Shown in pieces: positions 63,207-64,000 of a DNA stretch of 64,000 nucleotides. Each line of letters begins with the position of its first letter. Within the stretch, counting starts at the first letter, position 1. A program made the position numbers and the translations under genes. Below the pieces are notes generated by a model, which was given only the letters and a program-made list of their open reading frames with translations, ran no database searches and was not told the DNA's origin. Origin of the DNA: Desulforapulum autotrophicum (GTDB lineage Bacteria > Desulfobacterota > Desulfobacteria > Desulfobacterales > Desulfolunaceae); contig DYJE01000030.1 of assembly GCA_020723285.1 (NCBI GenBank), positions 1 to 64,000 on the forward strand, written 5' to 3'.

Positions 63207-64000
63207 ATGAAAAAAATTATTGCGACTGGAGCAACTCTGCTGATGGCTTTAATGGTAGCCGCACCGTCGTTCGCCGCCATGGAAACCAAAGTCACGGGTA
63301 CGTTTACTCTGGATGGTGTTCTCAACATGAACCCGGATCTTGTGGCTGATGATGACGCCAAAGAAACCAAGTCTTTCCGTGAAATGCAGCTCCGCATCAA
63401 CACTGAAACCAAAGTCACCGACAAAATAACATTCTTCACCCGTGCGGACATTCTTGATAAAGTCTTGAGTTCTCAACATTCCAACTCCATCAACGAATCT
63501 TCTGAAGACGATGACAACATCCAGATCGACCATGCCTGGATGCGCATCATCTCACCTATCGGCGTCTGGCAGCTTGGCCGTAAAACCGGCATAAAATGGG
63601 GCACCGATTTCTTTGATGACGGTAACGCCTATGGTACGGACCGTGCCGAGTACATCCTGCCCATTCCTGTCGGAGACGATAAATTCGTTTTTGGTGCTGT
63701 GGCTGAAAAAGCCCTTGAAACCAAACAGACCAACCGGGACAATGACAAGTTTTATCTGACCGGTACTTACGTGAACAAAGACTGGAAAACCGGTATCCTG
63801 GGCGGACTTTACAGTTACAACTCGTTTATCGAAGGCAATGCCATCGATCAGACGATATTAAACAACGTTTACAATACTGGTGCAACGGTTCAGAGCATCA
63901 CCACCGCCGGAGCAGCTTTGGTTACGGCTGCAACGCCATATTCTGCAGCTGCAACAGCTTTCAGTGGCGTAGCCAGCACCTTCTTCCCACGTGTTGATGG
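63207..64000 (+). CDS. Outer-membrane porin, partial (runs off the window)
   Basis: 264 codons are visible and no stop is reached before the window end. The start at 63207 lies 6 nt after AAGGAG; an ATG at 63204 is too close. Signal peptide MKKIIATGATLLMALMVAAPSFA. Mature part begins METKVTGTFTLDGVLNM, followed by alternating strands such as FREMQLRINTETKVTDKITF, DHAWMRIISPIGVWQLGRK and DKFYLTGTYVNKDWKTGIL, a porin barrel pattern. AT content is higher than in neighbouring genes, common for strongly expressed porins. Specific substrate unknown. Confidence 0.8.
   Translation, partial: MKKIIATGATLLMALMVAAPSFAAMETKVTGTFTLDGVLNMNPDLVADDDAKETKSFREMQLRINTETKVTDKITFFTRADILDKVLSSQHSNSINESSEDDDNIQIDHAWMRIISPIGVWQLGRKTGIKWGTDFFDDGNAYGTDRAEYILPIPVGDDKFVFGAVAEKALETKQTNRDNDKFYLTGTYVNKDWKTGILGGLYSYNSFIEGNAIDQTILNNVYNTGATVQSITTAGAALVTAATPYSAAATAFSGVASTFFPRVD

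Overview
The window looks like a chromosomal segment of an anaerobic Gram-negative bacterium, most likely a Desulfobacterota (sulfate-reducer-type) organism. This is inferred from gene content, not from a database search: a tungsten-type aldehyde:ferredoxin oxidoreductase with a four-cluster ferredoxin and iron-type alcohol dehydrogenases, a selenocysteine tRNA, LarC, LolA, several outer-membrane beta-barrels, a two-partner secretion system and PEP-CTERM-like exoproteins. GC is fairly high, and intergenic regions carry dispersed palindromic repeats.

Left third (1-22.5 kb), nearly all on the minus strand. Transcription runs leftwards through a nine-gene, tightly packed cluster (19353 down to 238): a SlyD/FKBP-like lipoprotein, an FKBP-thioredoxin fusion, the TpsB transporter, a 3344-aa TpsA haemagglutinin-like exoprotein, a DUF2341-LamG-ExbB fusion, ExbD, TonB, a porin-like protein and a small BamE/SmpA-like lipoprotein. 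The genes overlap or sit within about 25 nt, except for a 142-nt tpsB-tpsA gap holding a REP-like palindrome. The arrangement suggests a two-partner secretion system packaged with its own periplasmic folding factors and its own proton-motive-force transducer. This is the strongest candidate for an undescribed system here. Upstream lie a PstS-like binding protein, a PEP-CTERM-like protein and selC.

Middle (22.7-30.3 kb), plus strand: an M20 peptidase, larC with a His-rich tail, pgpA, recA and alaS. They are interleaved with a 161-bp terminal-inverted-repeat element (two copies) and REP-like palindromes.

30.6-45.1 kb: a 3439-aa lipoprotein built from a duplicated aspartic-protease-like plus six-bladed-propeller unit, a CARDB-like region and five PA14-like repeats. 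It is followed by a protein resembling the N-terminal lipid-transfer module of eukaryotic vitellogenin/MTP, a YfaZ-like and a TIGR04219-like outer-membrane protein, and a glutaredoxin.

45.5-53.6 kb: a hybrid sensor kinase, then a convergent minus-strand operon of SCP2-like protein, a metal-ligand-less Fe-ADH pseudoenzyme, an intact Fe-ADH, AOR and ferredoxin. This looks like an alcohol-to-acid oxidation module. Rightwards come an EndA-type nuclease, a cold-shock protein with a TTG start, phosphomannomutase, two MoeA paralogues (one fused to a PBP-like domain, possibly serving Mo/W insertion for AOR-type enzymes), lolA, nadA, an SDR and a porin cut by the window end.
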